38,341 bases of DNA from a virus, in IMG/VR virus record IMGVR_UViG_3300035682_000085, positions 1 through 38,341 of that record; one strand, given 5' to 3'. Position numbers and translations under genes: made by a program. The notes under the pieces were generated by a model. That model had not been told where the DNA came from. It saw only the letters and a program-made list of their open reading frames with translations, and ran no database searches. Below are positions 31,951 through 38,341 of this stretch, in pieces. The stretch's first letter is position 1; every line of letters begins with the position of its first letter.

Positions 31951-32795
31951 GAAACTTCCGGGAGATCCCTAACCGGAACCGGGATGTCGGTCAACTTCCC
32001 CGTCTCCCGGTCCATCCAGGACTCGCAAAGGACGACCCACCCGTCGGGGTAGTTCAAGACGACCCCGTAGTCGGGAGCGGTTCGGCCGCTGCGGCACCAC
32101 CTCTGTCCCACGTAGACGAGATCCGGCTTGGCCGCCACCTCCGCCGGGGGCTCGGGTGGCGTGTTGCGGGCCAAGGTCTCGTTCTCGCTCTCCAACAACC
32201 GCACCCGGTTCCACATGGCGTGGTGATCGTCCTTCACCGCGGCGTTCTCTCGCACCAGCTCGCCGTTCTTGCAGACTTCCTTGTCATACCGCTCGCGCCA
32301 GGTCGTCACGTCCGCCAGTAGCTGCTCGATCCGCTTGGGCAACCGGTTCAAATGGGACTGAACCCCTGTCAGAACGTCAATTTCCATCGGGAGTCCGTCC
32401 GATCCGAGGACGCGATAGATGTCGTTTAGCACGTTGTAGCGGCACACATCGTAGTTGCCGTTGGTAACCAGCTTGCCTTGGAACGACTGGTTCTCGCGAC
32501 GAAGCCGGTCGTTCTCGGAGACCAGCTCATCCCAAGTCCGGTTGACCTCGTTGGCCATCCGCAGCCGCTCCAGCAACCGATCGAACTGGGGGCGATAGTC
32601 ATCATCCGCCGGAACCGGTAGCAGCTCGGCGATCCTTTTCTCCATCATCAAGCGGCGATCGACTTCTCCATTAAGGCTCTCGGATGCTCTCTTGAGGCGG
32701 GACTCCAGCTCCTTCTCGCGCTCGATGGCGCGGGCGGCGGTTTCCATCAGGTCGGCAGTTTGGCGCAGGTGCGCGGCGTGGTCATCGTGGTTCAT
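31941..32795 (-). CDS. Coiled-coil protein with small C-terminal domain, stop inside the tmRNA 5' end
   Basis: 284 residues from ATG at 32795, overlapping the first gene by ATGA. Residues ~5-200 are charged helix and coiled coil (AARAIEREKELESRLKRASE, ENDRLRRENQSFQGKLVTNG, RVRLLESENETLARN). The last ~60 residues form a compact domain (LVYVGQRWCRSGRTAPDYGV then YPDGWVVLCESWMDRETG). The final codons GGT GTG TAA lie in the acceptor stem of the tmRNA. If RNase P cuts at 31950, the gene loses its stop codon. No family is recognised. Confidence 0.75.
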   Translation of the reverse strand: MNHDDHAAHLRQTADLMETAARAIEREKELESRLKRASESLNGEVDRRLMMEKRIAELLPVPADDDYRPQFDRLLERLRMANEVNRTWDELVSENDRLRRENQSFQGKLVTNGNYDVCRYNVLNDIYRVLGSDGLPMEIDVLTGVQSHLNRLPKRIEQLLADVTTWRERYDKEVCKNGELVRENAAVKDDHHAMWNRVRLLESENETLARNTPPEPPAEVAAKPDLVYVGQRWCRSGRTAPDYGVVLNYPDGWVVLCESWMDRETGKLTDIPVPVRDLPEVSGV

Positions 32796-33061
32796 GGTCG
32801 GTTGTTTTGTCGGTGGACGACCGCGTCGTAGCGGCCTTGTTCTGCGTTATAGGCGTGGTCGTAGGCTTTGGCGGATGCCAACCACTCCTCGGCGGCGGCG
32901 ATGGCGGCATGTCGATTCCCGCGGCAGACCCCGTGCATGAAGGTTTCCACATTACCACTCGCGCTCCCCACAATCAGCAGCCCTTGGATGTTCGGGGCGA
33001 TGTCGAGGACCTCGTCGGCCTTGGCCGCGATTATGAGCTGGGTTTCTTCCGGGGTGAGCAT
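32792..33061 (-). CDS. First gene of the leftward operon, unknown
   Basis: 89 residues from ATG at 33061. Content: PEETQLIIAAKADEVLDIAP, IQGLLIVGSASGNVETFMHG, then AIAAAEEWLASAKAYDHAYN. It looks like a small alpha/beta domain. It starts about 15 bases after the -10 of the best promoter of the window, with no Shine-Dalgarno. The function is unknown; as the first gene after an early-type promoter, a regulatory or host-takeover role is possible. Confidence 0.7.
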   Translation of the reverse strand: MLTPEETQLIIAAKADEVLDIAPNIQGLLIVGSASGNVETFMHGVCRGNRHAAIAAAEEWLASAKAYDHAYNAEQGRYDAVVHRQNNRP

Positions 33062-33076
33062 GTGCTAGTTGGCGCG

Positions 33077-33104
33077 ATAATAGGGACGTTAATTGCTTCG
33101 TCAA
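33077..33104 (-). promoter_or_regulatory. Leftward sigma70-like promoter
   Basis: TTGACG (33099-33104), 16-nt spacer, TATTAT (33077-33082), then CG. The spacer contains GCAATTAAC (33088-33096). Transcription should begin near 33070, leaving a leader of only about 8-10 bases before the ATG at 33061. It would drive two small genes and the tmRNA. Repeats at 33124-33171 and 33201-33320 lie directly upstream. Confidence 0.7.
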
Positions 33105-33123
33105 TAGCGAAGATAACTGGGGG

Positions 33124-33171
33124 TTCCTTGATGCCCCCTATGGGGGGTTCCTTGATGCCCCCTATGGGGGT
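33124..33171 (+). repeat. Two tandem 24-bp repeats with dyad
   Basis: Two near-identical copies, 33124-33147 and 33148-33171. Each contains TTCCTTGATG followed by CCCCCTATGGGGG, a G/C dyad around TA. They end 20 bp upstream of the -35 of the leftward promoter, a usual place for an activator or repressor. A diverged third copy (CCTTGACGCCCCCATG) is at 33423-33450. Confidence 0.75.
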
Positions 33172-33200
33172 CGGATATTCGCTGAGATCGAATTTCCAGG

Positions 33201-33320
33201 CTCTCCGCCTATCAGCAGCGCGGATTCGGAGGTCGCCAGCTTCCCCGCTTATCTGTAGCGCGGATTTGGGGGTCGCCAGCTTCTCCGCCTATCTGTAGCG
33301 CGGATTTGGGGGTTTAGCGG
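33201..33320 (+). repeat. Three 40-bp tandem repeats (iteron-like)
   Basis: Copies 33201-33240, 33241-33280 and 33281-33320 keep an exact 40-bp period. The common core is CCGCYTATCTGTAGCGCGGA, a dyad in which TCCGC pairs with GCGGA, followed by TTTGGGGGTCGCCAGC in most copies. The period is not a multiple of three and no ORF fits, so this is not a protein repeat. Spaced repeats with dyads are typical of replication-initiator or regulator sites. There are no unique spacers, so it is not a CRISPR. Confidence 0.75.
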
Positions 33321-33559
33321 CTAGGAGCGAAAATGGTCTCAGTCTATCCCCACCGCTATCGGTCTCGGTCTCGCTGGCCAATCGCCTCGCCAAGCCCCCG
33401 CACCCCCTCGCCCCTCACTCCCGGGGGTCCCTTGACGCCCCCATGTCCCCCTCCCCCACCCTCCCAGTCCCAGAAAGCCCGCGCCGCTACCCTCCCGAAC
33501 CCTAGAAACCGTGCCCACGCGCCCGGCCGGAGCCGATGGACACACCGAAACGCGGAATT

Positions 33560-33842
33560 GCCGAGCCCGCGCCGCCAGCCTCCCGAGCTGCCGGAGCCCC
33601 GGCCGATCCGGTGAGCCGGAGCCCCGGCCGATCCGGTGAGCTGCCGGCCGGTGAGCTGCCGGCCGGTGAGCTGCCGGCCGATGGACGCGCCGGCCGATGG
33701 ACGCGCCGGCCGCCAGCCTCCCGAGCCGATGGACGCGCCGGCCGATGGACGCGCCGGCCGATGGACGCGCCGGCCGCCAGCCTCCCGAGCCGATGGACGC
33801 GCCGGCCGGTGAGCCGGTGAGCCGGTGAGCCCCGGCCGCTAC
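33560..33842 (+). repeat. GC-rich short-repeat patch
   Basis: Mosaic of short units: GCCGATGGACGCGCCG (16 bp, six or so copies between 33678 and 33810), GTGAGCTGCCGGCCG (15 bp, about three copies from 33635), GAGCCGGT (33807-33830) and CGCCAGCCTCCCGAG (three copies at about 33574, 33712 and 33775). Unit lengths of 15 and 16 bp mix reading frames, so it is probably non-coding. It lies directly after the stop of the HTH gene. Confidence 0.7.
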
Positions 33843-33844
33843 CC

Positions 33845-34546
33845 TCACACCTCATCATCCCCGACCAGCTCGACAAGCGGAGCCGGGACACGCTTGGCGA
33901 ATACGCCACCCGCCGACCCGCCGGAGCCGATGACCCGCGCCCCATCTGGCCCCGCCATCCCGGCCGCCTCCTCCGCCCTTAGTCGCAGCTTAGCGCGGCC
34001 GCTTGCCAGGGTTTTCTCGCGAGTCTCAGCCACGCTTTGCAGCGATTCAATACCCGCCATTTTAGCCCAGTGAGATTGAAGCTTGAGAAGGTGCAATTCC
34101 CCAGCTTTCCGACTTCCGTGAAGCCCGATAAATGATTGGACGAGCGAAAGCACCGCCTCCGCCGCTCCCGCGTCACTTTGCGATTTCGCGCACGCGTCCG
34201 CGATGCTCAAAAGCCGTTTTTCGAGGATAGGAAGTCGTTCTAATTCAACGATTTGCGCATCAATACATGAACGAATTTTCATGCAATCGGATTCATGCTT
34301 GGCCAGCGTTTCAGCGTTTAAGCGAAAAACTAGGCCGTTTTCGGCGCTATTTGCCGCCAATTTATCCGCCTCCGCCTCCCATGCCGCCAAATGCCGCCGG
34401 ATAGTCTCCACCCGGCACCCCGCCAGCTTCGCCAGCCGATCCACATTCAGGACACGCTGGCCATCGCCAGAGCCGAACAAATACAGCCGCCGCGCCTCCC
34501 GGACCTCCGGGGTTTTCCCGTGCCTTGTAATCTCACCTAAGGACAT
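33845..34546 (-). CDS. HTH DNA-binding protein; candidate terminase small subunit or replication/regulatory protein
   Basis: 233 residues from ATG at 34546 (MSLGEITRHGKTPEVREARR). Upstream open frame through a Gly/Val-rich shadow region is not credible. Residues 31-56 fit a helix-turn-helix: VLNVDRLAKLAGCRVETIRR, then HLAAWEAEADKL. A helical region follows (AQIVELERLPILEKRLLSIA) and then LHLLKLQSHWAKMAGIESLQ. The C-terminus is Gly/Pro-rich. HTH plus oligomerisation helices is the layout of terminase small subunits, but the gene is far from terL and next to repeat arrays, so an origin- or operator-binding role is just as likely. The codon use is less GC-rich than in neighbouring genes. Confidence 0.7.
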   Translation of the reverse strand: MSLGEITRHGKTPEVREARRLYLFGSGDGQRVLNVDRLAKLAGCRVETIRRHLAAWEAEADKLAANSAENGLVFRLNAETLAKHESDCMKIRSCIDAQIVELERLPILEKRLLSIADACAKSQSDAGAAEAVLSLVQSFIGLHGSRKAGELHLLKLQSHWAKMAGIESLQSVAETREKTLASGRAKLRLRAEEAAGMAGPDGARVIGSGGSAGGVFAKRVPAPLVELVGDDEV

Positions 34547-35350
34547 AGGCCCGCACCATGCCGCAACCGGCCGCCGATGACAAGCGCCCAGGACGAGCAC
34601 GACGCCACCGGCACCAGCACCAGCACCACCAGCACCACGCCACCACGCGACCACGCGACCAGGACGACCACGCCCGCCCGCCGTTCCCGCCCGCCCGGAT
34701 CTTCGCCAAAATCGAAAATCTCGAAACCGCCCGTTTTTATCCGCTGGCAGACGATGAAAGATAGTGCCAGAAGATTAGGCCAGTCGGAACCCGCTGAAAA
34801 TGAACCACTTGCACCAATCTCACCAGTTGAGTCGATCTTAGTGCCACCACTTAGTGCCAGGCTTTTCCCTATCTCAAAACATTGAAATTTCAACGACTTA
34901 CGACTTGCCAACCTCCAATTTTATATCTTCTGGCCTAATCTTACCCATTTGCGACTACTACACAGGGGGGTAAAAATATTCCGACCCATGATTTTTTTCT
35001 ACCCCCCGCCGGAGTTTTCGGAAAACCCGGCACGACGTGCCAGATATACAAATCGAATCCACAACCCCCTCATTCCCAACGCTTTACGTGCCCTTTGCAT
35101 AACTGGCTCACAACTGGCACGCAACTCCCCGCCCTCCGCCTCCCCGTCACAAGTGACTCATTTCCAGGCACTTGCAGATGGACTAATCTGCTGGCCATAT
35201 CTCTTATCAGATTCCAGCGAATAAAACCCCTCATTCGCTCAAAAAACATAAACCCGTAACCCGTTGAAAACCAAGTATGACACAATCAAATCGTTTCCCG
35301 CCGTCAAATTCACTTGCGTTTATCCGCTGAAATTCTACTTTCCCGCCACC
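34547..35350. other. Divergent intergenic region between the leftward and rightward genes
   Basis: About 800 bp without a credible gene. 34560-34720 is CAC/CCA-rich low complexity. From about 34735 it is AT-richer and full of short repeats: AGTGCCA three times (34763, 34840, 34853), an inverted pair AAGATTAGGCCAG (34771-34783) and its complement (34930-34942), and a dyad GGCACG-A-CGTGCC (35029-35041). These may be operators. A rightward promoter is likely near 35260-35340 (for example TTGCGT with TACTTT, 16-nt spacer), but no strong match was found. Confidence 0.5.
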
Positions 35351-35755
35351 ATGAACCGCAAACGCTACACCGCCGCCCGCGCCTCCGCCGCCCGCATTGC
35401 TACCGCCTCCGCCCTTGCCGGAGCCCTCACCCTCGCAGCCCTCGCATGGACGGCATGCGCCGCCGCCTCCGCCCGATGGACCGACGACGCCACCGCCAAG
35501 GCCGCCGCCGCCCTCATCCACGGCGAATCGTGCACCCTTGGAGGTATCCACCACGCCCCCCGCGCCGTCCGAGATGCAGTCTGGGACAAGTGGACTTCCC
35601 GCGCCGTCACCGCCCCACGCGACCGCAACCCGGCCGCCTCCGCCCGCGTGCTCGACTTCGCCCGAGGCTACGCCGACACCGTCGACGAGCGGGACCTAAT
35701 GGACGCCAGCCCCTCCGCCGTCCGCGCCGCGGTCGACTCCGGCCGCCTCGACTAA
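35351..35755 (+). CDS. Small unknown protein with N-terminal hydrophobic segment
   Basis: 134 residues from ATG at 35351 (MNRKRYTAARASAARIATAS), chosen because the leader CGCCACCATG resembles those of the next genes; the frame is open 29 codons further upstream with AT-rich, unlike codons. Residues ~15-35 are hydrophobic (ASALAGALTLAALAWTACAA), so it could be exported or membrane-anchored; the segment contains a Cys in TACAAA. The rest is Ala/Arg/Asp-rich (RAVRDAVWDKWTSRAV, ARVLDFARGYADTVDERDLM). First gene of the rightward arm. No family is recognised. Confidence 0.65.
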   Translation: MNRKRYTAARASAARIATASALAGALTLAALAWTACAAASARWTDDATAKAAAALIHGESCTLGGIHHAPRAVRDAVWDKWTSRAVTAPRDRNPAASARVLDFARGYADTVDERDLMDASPSAVRAAVDSGRLD

Positions 35756-35764
35756 TCCCCACCC

Positions 35765-35791
35765 GCGGCCGGAGTTCGACCCTCCGGCCGC
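35765..35791 (+). other. Intergenic hairpin with T-loop-like loop (copy 1)
   Basis: A 10-bp perfect stem (35765-35774 with 35782-35791) closes the 7-nt loop TTCGACC. The loop has the U-U-C-R-A order of a tRNA T loop. It lies between two rightward genes, 10 bases after a stop codon. There is no T tract, so it is not an ordinary terminator. A second copy is at 37187-37209. Confidence 0.6.
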
Positions 35792-35818
35792 CCCACCACC
35801 ACCACACACCCCGACACC

Positions 35819-36160
35819 ATGACCACCACCGACACCACGCCCGCCCGCCCGAAGACCTACACCAAGCAAACCCGCCCTTGGGGACTTTACGCCCGAAGTG
35901 GGCACCGCGCCCTTTGTTCCGATGGAGTAATCCGCGCCGTTGAGATGGCAGAAACCGCCGACACTTTCTTTTCAGTCCCCGCCCGCGCCCGCATTTCCGG
36001 CCGCTGGATTTCTGGCTACGTGACCACTGACGAACGCGAAAACGACGGAGCCCGAATTTACACTTTCCGCCACCACACCAACCAGACCCCACCGGCACCG
36101 CTCCCAGAATGGCCCGAGAGCTACACGCCCGAGCGGGCCGCTTTGCTTGCCCTTGCCTAG
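35819..36160 (+). CDS. Small unknown protein
   Basis: 113 residues from ATG at 35819, preceded by ACCCCGACACC. Beta-containing domain: RPWGLYARSGHRALCSDGVI, FFSVPARARISGRWISGYVT, DGARIYTFRHHTNQ, then a Pro-rich segment and a short helix (ERAALLALA). It may be a small single-domain protein such as a beta-barrel binder. It is followed after 32 bases by the next gene with the same leader. No family is recognised. Confidence 0.65.
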   Translation: MTTTDTTPARPKTYTKQTRPWGLYARSGHRALCSDGVIRAVEMAETADTFFSVPARARISGRWISGYVTTDERENDGARIYTFRHHTNQTPPAPLPEWPESYTPERAALLALA

Positions 36161-36192
36161 ACCAACCCACCACCAGAACCAACCCCGACACT

Positions 36193-37173
36193 ATGAACGC
36201 ACTCGAAATTTGCCACCAATTCGCCGCCGAGAACTACGGCCGCACAAGAACCCGCCAAGCCGGGAATGTCCGCGCCGAGGAGCACAGCCGCACGCTTTAC
36301 AGCTACGCGGTAGCCATCGCCCGCCACACTGGCAACCCCGCGTTGCCCGTGCTCATCACAAGCCGCACGTACAGCGCCACGACGAGCAGACACACCGCGC
36401 TTGCCCGCCGTGCCCTCCACCATCTCCGCCCGTTCGAGATTTACGACCCCGCCGCCGCCACCACATCCGCCCACGCCAATAACGTCCGCCGCATTTACGC
36501 CGACGCCCGCCACGCCCTGCGCACCGCCACCGAGACCCGACGCAAGCCCGAGACCCGCGCCGCCGCCCTTGCCAGCGCCTCCGCCCTCCATGCCCGCGCG
36601 GAAACCTACCGCGCAGCGTTCAAAGTTCCGCCGGCAGCACTGGACGCCGAGACCCGCGCCACGCGGGACACATGCCGCCGGATTGACCCCGGCCAGCTCG
36701 ACAAGGCCGCCGCCCTGATTACCCAGGCGACCGCAGCCGCCGACAAGCGCCGAGCCGCGGCCGAGGCGAAGCGCACCGCGGCCCAGCGTGCCGCCCTTGC
36801 CGAGCAGGAGGACCGCGACAAAACCCGCCGCGAGGAATGGCTTTCCGGAATCGGGACATACTACCCACGCGAGCATTACCGCGCCCCCGCCCGCCTCCGG
36901 GTAGTGGGAAACGCCGTTGAGACCAGCCACGGAGCCCGCGTGCACGTCCGCGCCGCCGCTCGACTATGGGAGATTGTAGAGGGAGCCCACCGCACAGGTT
37001 ACACATTCCGCCCCACGCGACGCCACCCAATCGGCCCCTACACGCTGGACGAGGTAAGCCCCCAAGGCGTCCGGATTGGCTGCCACGCTATCGCCTTCGA
37101 AGAAATACAGCGCATCCGCGACCAGGTGCTCGCCGCCGCCGCGATCCACACCGACGAGACCGCCGACGTCTAA
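36193..37173 (+). CDS. Ala/Arg-rich helical protein, unknown
   Basis: 326 residues from ATG at 36193 (MNALEICHQFAAENYGRTRT). The open frame extends 28 codons upstream into the previous gene, but the conserved leader AACCCCGACACT marks this start. The first ~110 residues contain EEHSRTLYSYAVAIARH and TSRTYSATTSRHTALARRAL. A long Ala/Arg/Glu helix follows (DKRRAAAEAKRTAAQRAALA). The C-terminal ~100 residues form an alpha/beta domain (GIGTYYPREHYRAPARLRVV then YTLDEVSPQGVRIGCHAIAF). The C-terminal part could be a nucleic-acid-binding module. The function is unknown. Confidence 0.65.
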   Translation: MNALEICHQFAAENYGRTRTRQAGNVRAEEHSRTLYSYAVAIARHTGNPALPVLITSRTYSATTSRHTALARRALHHLRPFEIYDPAAATTSAHANNVRRIYADARHALRTATETRRKPETRAAALASASALHARAETYRAAFKVPPAALDAETRATRDTCRRIDPGQLDKAAALITQATAAADKRRAAAEAKRTAAQRAALAEQEDRDKTRREEWLSGIGTYYPREHYRAPARLRVVGNAVETSHGARVHVRAAARLWEIVEGAHRTGYTFRPTRRHPIGPYTLDEVSPQGVRIGCHAIAFEEIQRIRDQVLAAAAIHTDETADV

Positions 37174-37186
37174 ACCCACAACCCAA

Positions 37187-37209
37187 GGCGGAGGTTCGAC
37201 CCCTCCGCC
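37187..37209 (+). other. Intergenic hairpin with T-loop-like loop (copy 2)
   Basis: An 8-bp perfect stem (37187-37194 with 37202-37209) closes the loop TTCGACC, identical to copy 1 at 35765-35791. It lies 14 bases after a stop codon and 21 bases before the next start. Confidence 0.6.
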
Positions 37210-37230
37210 GCCCTTCCCACCTTGCGACCC

Positions 37231-38022
37231 ATGAAGACCACACCGAAACTTGCCGCCATTGCACGCGCCCTACGCAACCGCACCAGCAAAGCCGCCACGC
37301 TCGCCCGGTGGCACCGCCTCCGCCCCGCCGCCCAGCTCGCCAACCTCCGGAGCCTCCCGAGCTACGCAGGGGAGACCCTTGCCGAGCGTCGCGCATACCG
37401 CCTCCGGGTATACCACTCCGGGCCGGAGCTTTCCGCCCCCGACGCGGAAACCCCGATCCTATGGACCAATACAGACAGCCCCGAGATCCTCGACGCATAC
37501 CCCGGCCGGGAATTTTTGAAACATCGCGGATGGCACACCGACGACGACGAACGCGAAACCATAGAAGCGTACGCCGCGATTCTCGCCGACTTCCCCGGCC
37601 TTATTTTTGAAGCCGTCCGCGAATCGTGCTCAGGGGGAATCCGCGTGGACCTTTCGACCGCTTCCGCTATCGACTACAGCGAAGCAGATAGCGACTACAA
37701 CGCCAGCGAAGCCCGCGAGGATGCAGCCCGCGAAACCGTCCGGGCAGCGGACTCCACCGCCGAACGCGACGCCGAGAGAGAGCGAGACTATCAGGACACC
37801 GAATGGCACCGCGCCAGCCTTGAGGAAGCCCGCGCCGACCTTGCCGACAACCGCGCCAAGTTCCGCCGCCTCCGCTGCGAACTCCGAAAACTTTGCACGC
37901 CAGCCATGCGCGAAATTTACCCCGCCGCGGCCGACGCTATCCGCGCCCAGGTTAAAGCGATCCTCCGTCGCCGCACTGAAACGCTCGACACCATCGCCGA
38001 GCACAAGCAAGCCCTTTCCTAA
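37231..38022 (+). CDS. Unknown protein, Ala/Arg/Glu-rich
   Basis: 263 residues from ATG at 37231 (MKTTPKLAAIARALRNRTSK); TTG three codons upstream is an alternative. N-terminal basic helix, then a segment typical of small phage early proteins: YTSGPELSAPDAETPILWTN-like strands (about 70-90) and LDAYPGREFLKHRGWHTDDD. A conserved-looking ADFPGLIFEAVRESCSGGIR follows. The C-terminal half is charged coiled coil (AERDAERERDYQDTEWHRAS then RAKFRRLRCELRKLC). No family is recognised. It is separated from the preceding gene by the second T-loop-like hairpin. Confidence 0.65.
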   Translation: MKTTPKLAAIARALRNRTSKAATLARWHRLRPAAQLANLRSLPSYAGETLAERRAYRLRVYHSGPELSAPDAETPILWTNTDSPEILDAYPGREFLKHRGWHTDDDERETIEAYAAILADFPGLIFEAVRESCSGGIRVDLSTASAIDYSEADSDYNASEAREDAARETVRAADSTAERDAERERDYQDTEWHRASLEEARADLADNRAKFRRLRCELRKLCTPAMREIYPAAADAIRAQVKAILRRRTETLDTIAEHKQALS

Positions 38023-38032
38023 CCCCGACACC

Positions 38033-38341
38033 ATGACCACCACCTACACCAACGACACCACCGCCCGCGCCCTCATCGACTCCGCCGCCGCCGCCCTTGG
38101 ATGGACGACGGCAGGCCCCCGCCGAGCCTATCAGGACGACCCGGAGCCCGGACCCATGCCCGCGACCGTCACCGACCCCGCGACCGGCCGAGCCTTGCAC
38201 GTCCGCCGCATCAGCTACCCCGCCGCGCAGGCGGGCCGCTTGGCCATCTCGCCAACCTACCCCGCCGACCCCATGACCGGCCGCACCACGCTCCCGCGCA
38301 CCGTGCACCCCGCCGCAACCGTTGCAGGCGACACCGCGCCC
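38033..38341 (+). CDS. Unknown protein, runs off the right edge
   Basis: 103 residues visible from ATG at 38033 (MTTTYTNDTTARALIDSAAA), preceded by AACCCCGACACC, the same leader as two earlier genes. The rest is Pro/Thr/Arg-rich: GWTTAGPRRAYQDDPEPGP, TDPATGRALHVRRISYPA, RLAISPTYPADPMTGR. No stop codon is reached. The family is not recognised. Confidence 0.6.
   Translation, partial: MTTTYTNDTTARALIDSAAAALGWTTAGPRRAYQDDPEPGPMPATVTDPATGRALHVRRISYPAAQAGRLAISPTYPADPMTGRTTLPRTVHPAATVAGDTAP

Larger units (their letters stand above)
33105..33844. other. Long intergenic control region
   Basis: Outside the listed repeats this stretch contains no ORF I consider credible. 33321-33560 is C-rich with several CCCCC runs and no clear element. 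33560-33842 is a very GC-rich repeat patch listed separately. Confidence 0.5.

Noticed and set aside
31967-31994. Separate tmRNA promoter (TTGACC, 16 nt, TTAGGG)
   Set aside because: The -10 is poor (TTAGGG); co-transcription from 33077-33104 is enough to explain expression.
33201-33320. CRISPR array
   Set aside because: The 40-bp units are contiguous with no unique spacers, and no cas genes are nearby.
33339-33945. Minus-strand ORFs of 147-169 codons over the GC-rich repeat
   Set aside because: They are made of repeat translation with 15/16-bp units that change frame; no homology-like pattern, and one overlaps the HTH gene.
34537-34911. ORFs on both strands in the CAC-rich stretch before the HTH gene
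   Set aside because: Low-complexity translation (Thr/Ser/Pro or Val/Gly runs) without a domain.
34949-35224. 91-codon plus-strand ORF
   Set aside because: No leader motif as in the true rightward genes, atypical composition and overlap with the repeat-rich control region.

Overview
The window is a GC-rich stretch of a tailed bacteriophage genome with a podovirus-type gene order. Terminase, portal, scaffold and major capsid are followed by tail and internal virion proteins, and a lysis block and tail fibres lie upstream of the terminase. No integrase, excisionase or repressor is visible, so it looks like part of a lytic phage rather than a prophage. The host is probably Gram-negative, because there is a TM-plus-lipoprotein pair that resembles a two-component spanin and there are LPS-type sugar-modifying enzymes. 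Most start codons on both strands lack a Shine-Dalgarno sequence. A Verrucomicrobiota-like host is possible, but nothing here proves it.

Layout. Positions 1-33061 form one long leftward (minus strand) block; a separate leftward HTH gene lies at 33845-34546. In transcription order the block holds: two small unknown genes; a complete phage-encoded tmRNA (31567-31950); a fibre and tail-tip block (26465-31553), with two collagen-like or fibre-repeat proteins; an SGNH-hydrolase tail protein (24989-26458); a compact lysis cassette (23249-24992); a small gene and terminase large subunit (20585-23127); portal, scaffold and major capsid protein (13905-19852); and cysteine-rich head or tail proteins. 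Next comes what looks like a tail beta-propeller protein split in two halves around a glycosyltransferase and a methyltransferase-glycosyltransferase gene (6605-11249). Tail-completion, GNAT-like and internal or ejection proteins follow down to the left edge.

Positions 33062-35350 are the control region. It holds a clear sigma70-like leftward promoter, two 24-bp repeats, three perfectly spaced 40-bp repeats with internal dyads, a GC-rich repeat patch, the HTH gene and an AT-richer divergent intergenic region. From 35351 rightward, five small Ala/Arg-rich unknown genes lie on the plus strand. Three of them have the same unusual start context, and two of the gaps carry hairpins with identical tRNA T-loop-like loops.

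The most interesting signals are these. (1) The tmRNA has full secondary-structure support, an alanine G-U identity pair and an unusually long predicted tag ending LALV instead of ALAA; its 5' end overlaps the stop codon of the preceding gene, so its own maturation would leave that mRNA without a stop. (2) The tail gene appears split around a glycan-modification cassette that has its own promoter, resembling the early leftward promoter. (3) The major capsid protein carries a C-terminal Calx-beta-like domain. (4) The right arm carries T-loop-like intergenic hairpins. All functional calls are from reading translated sequence by eye; no database search was run.
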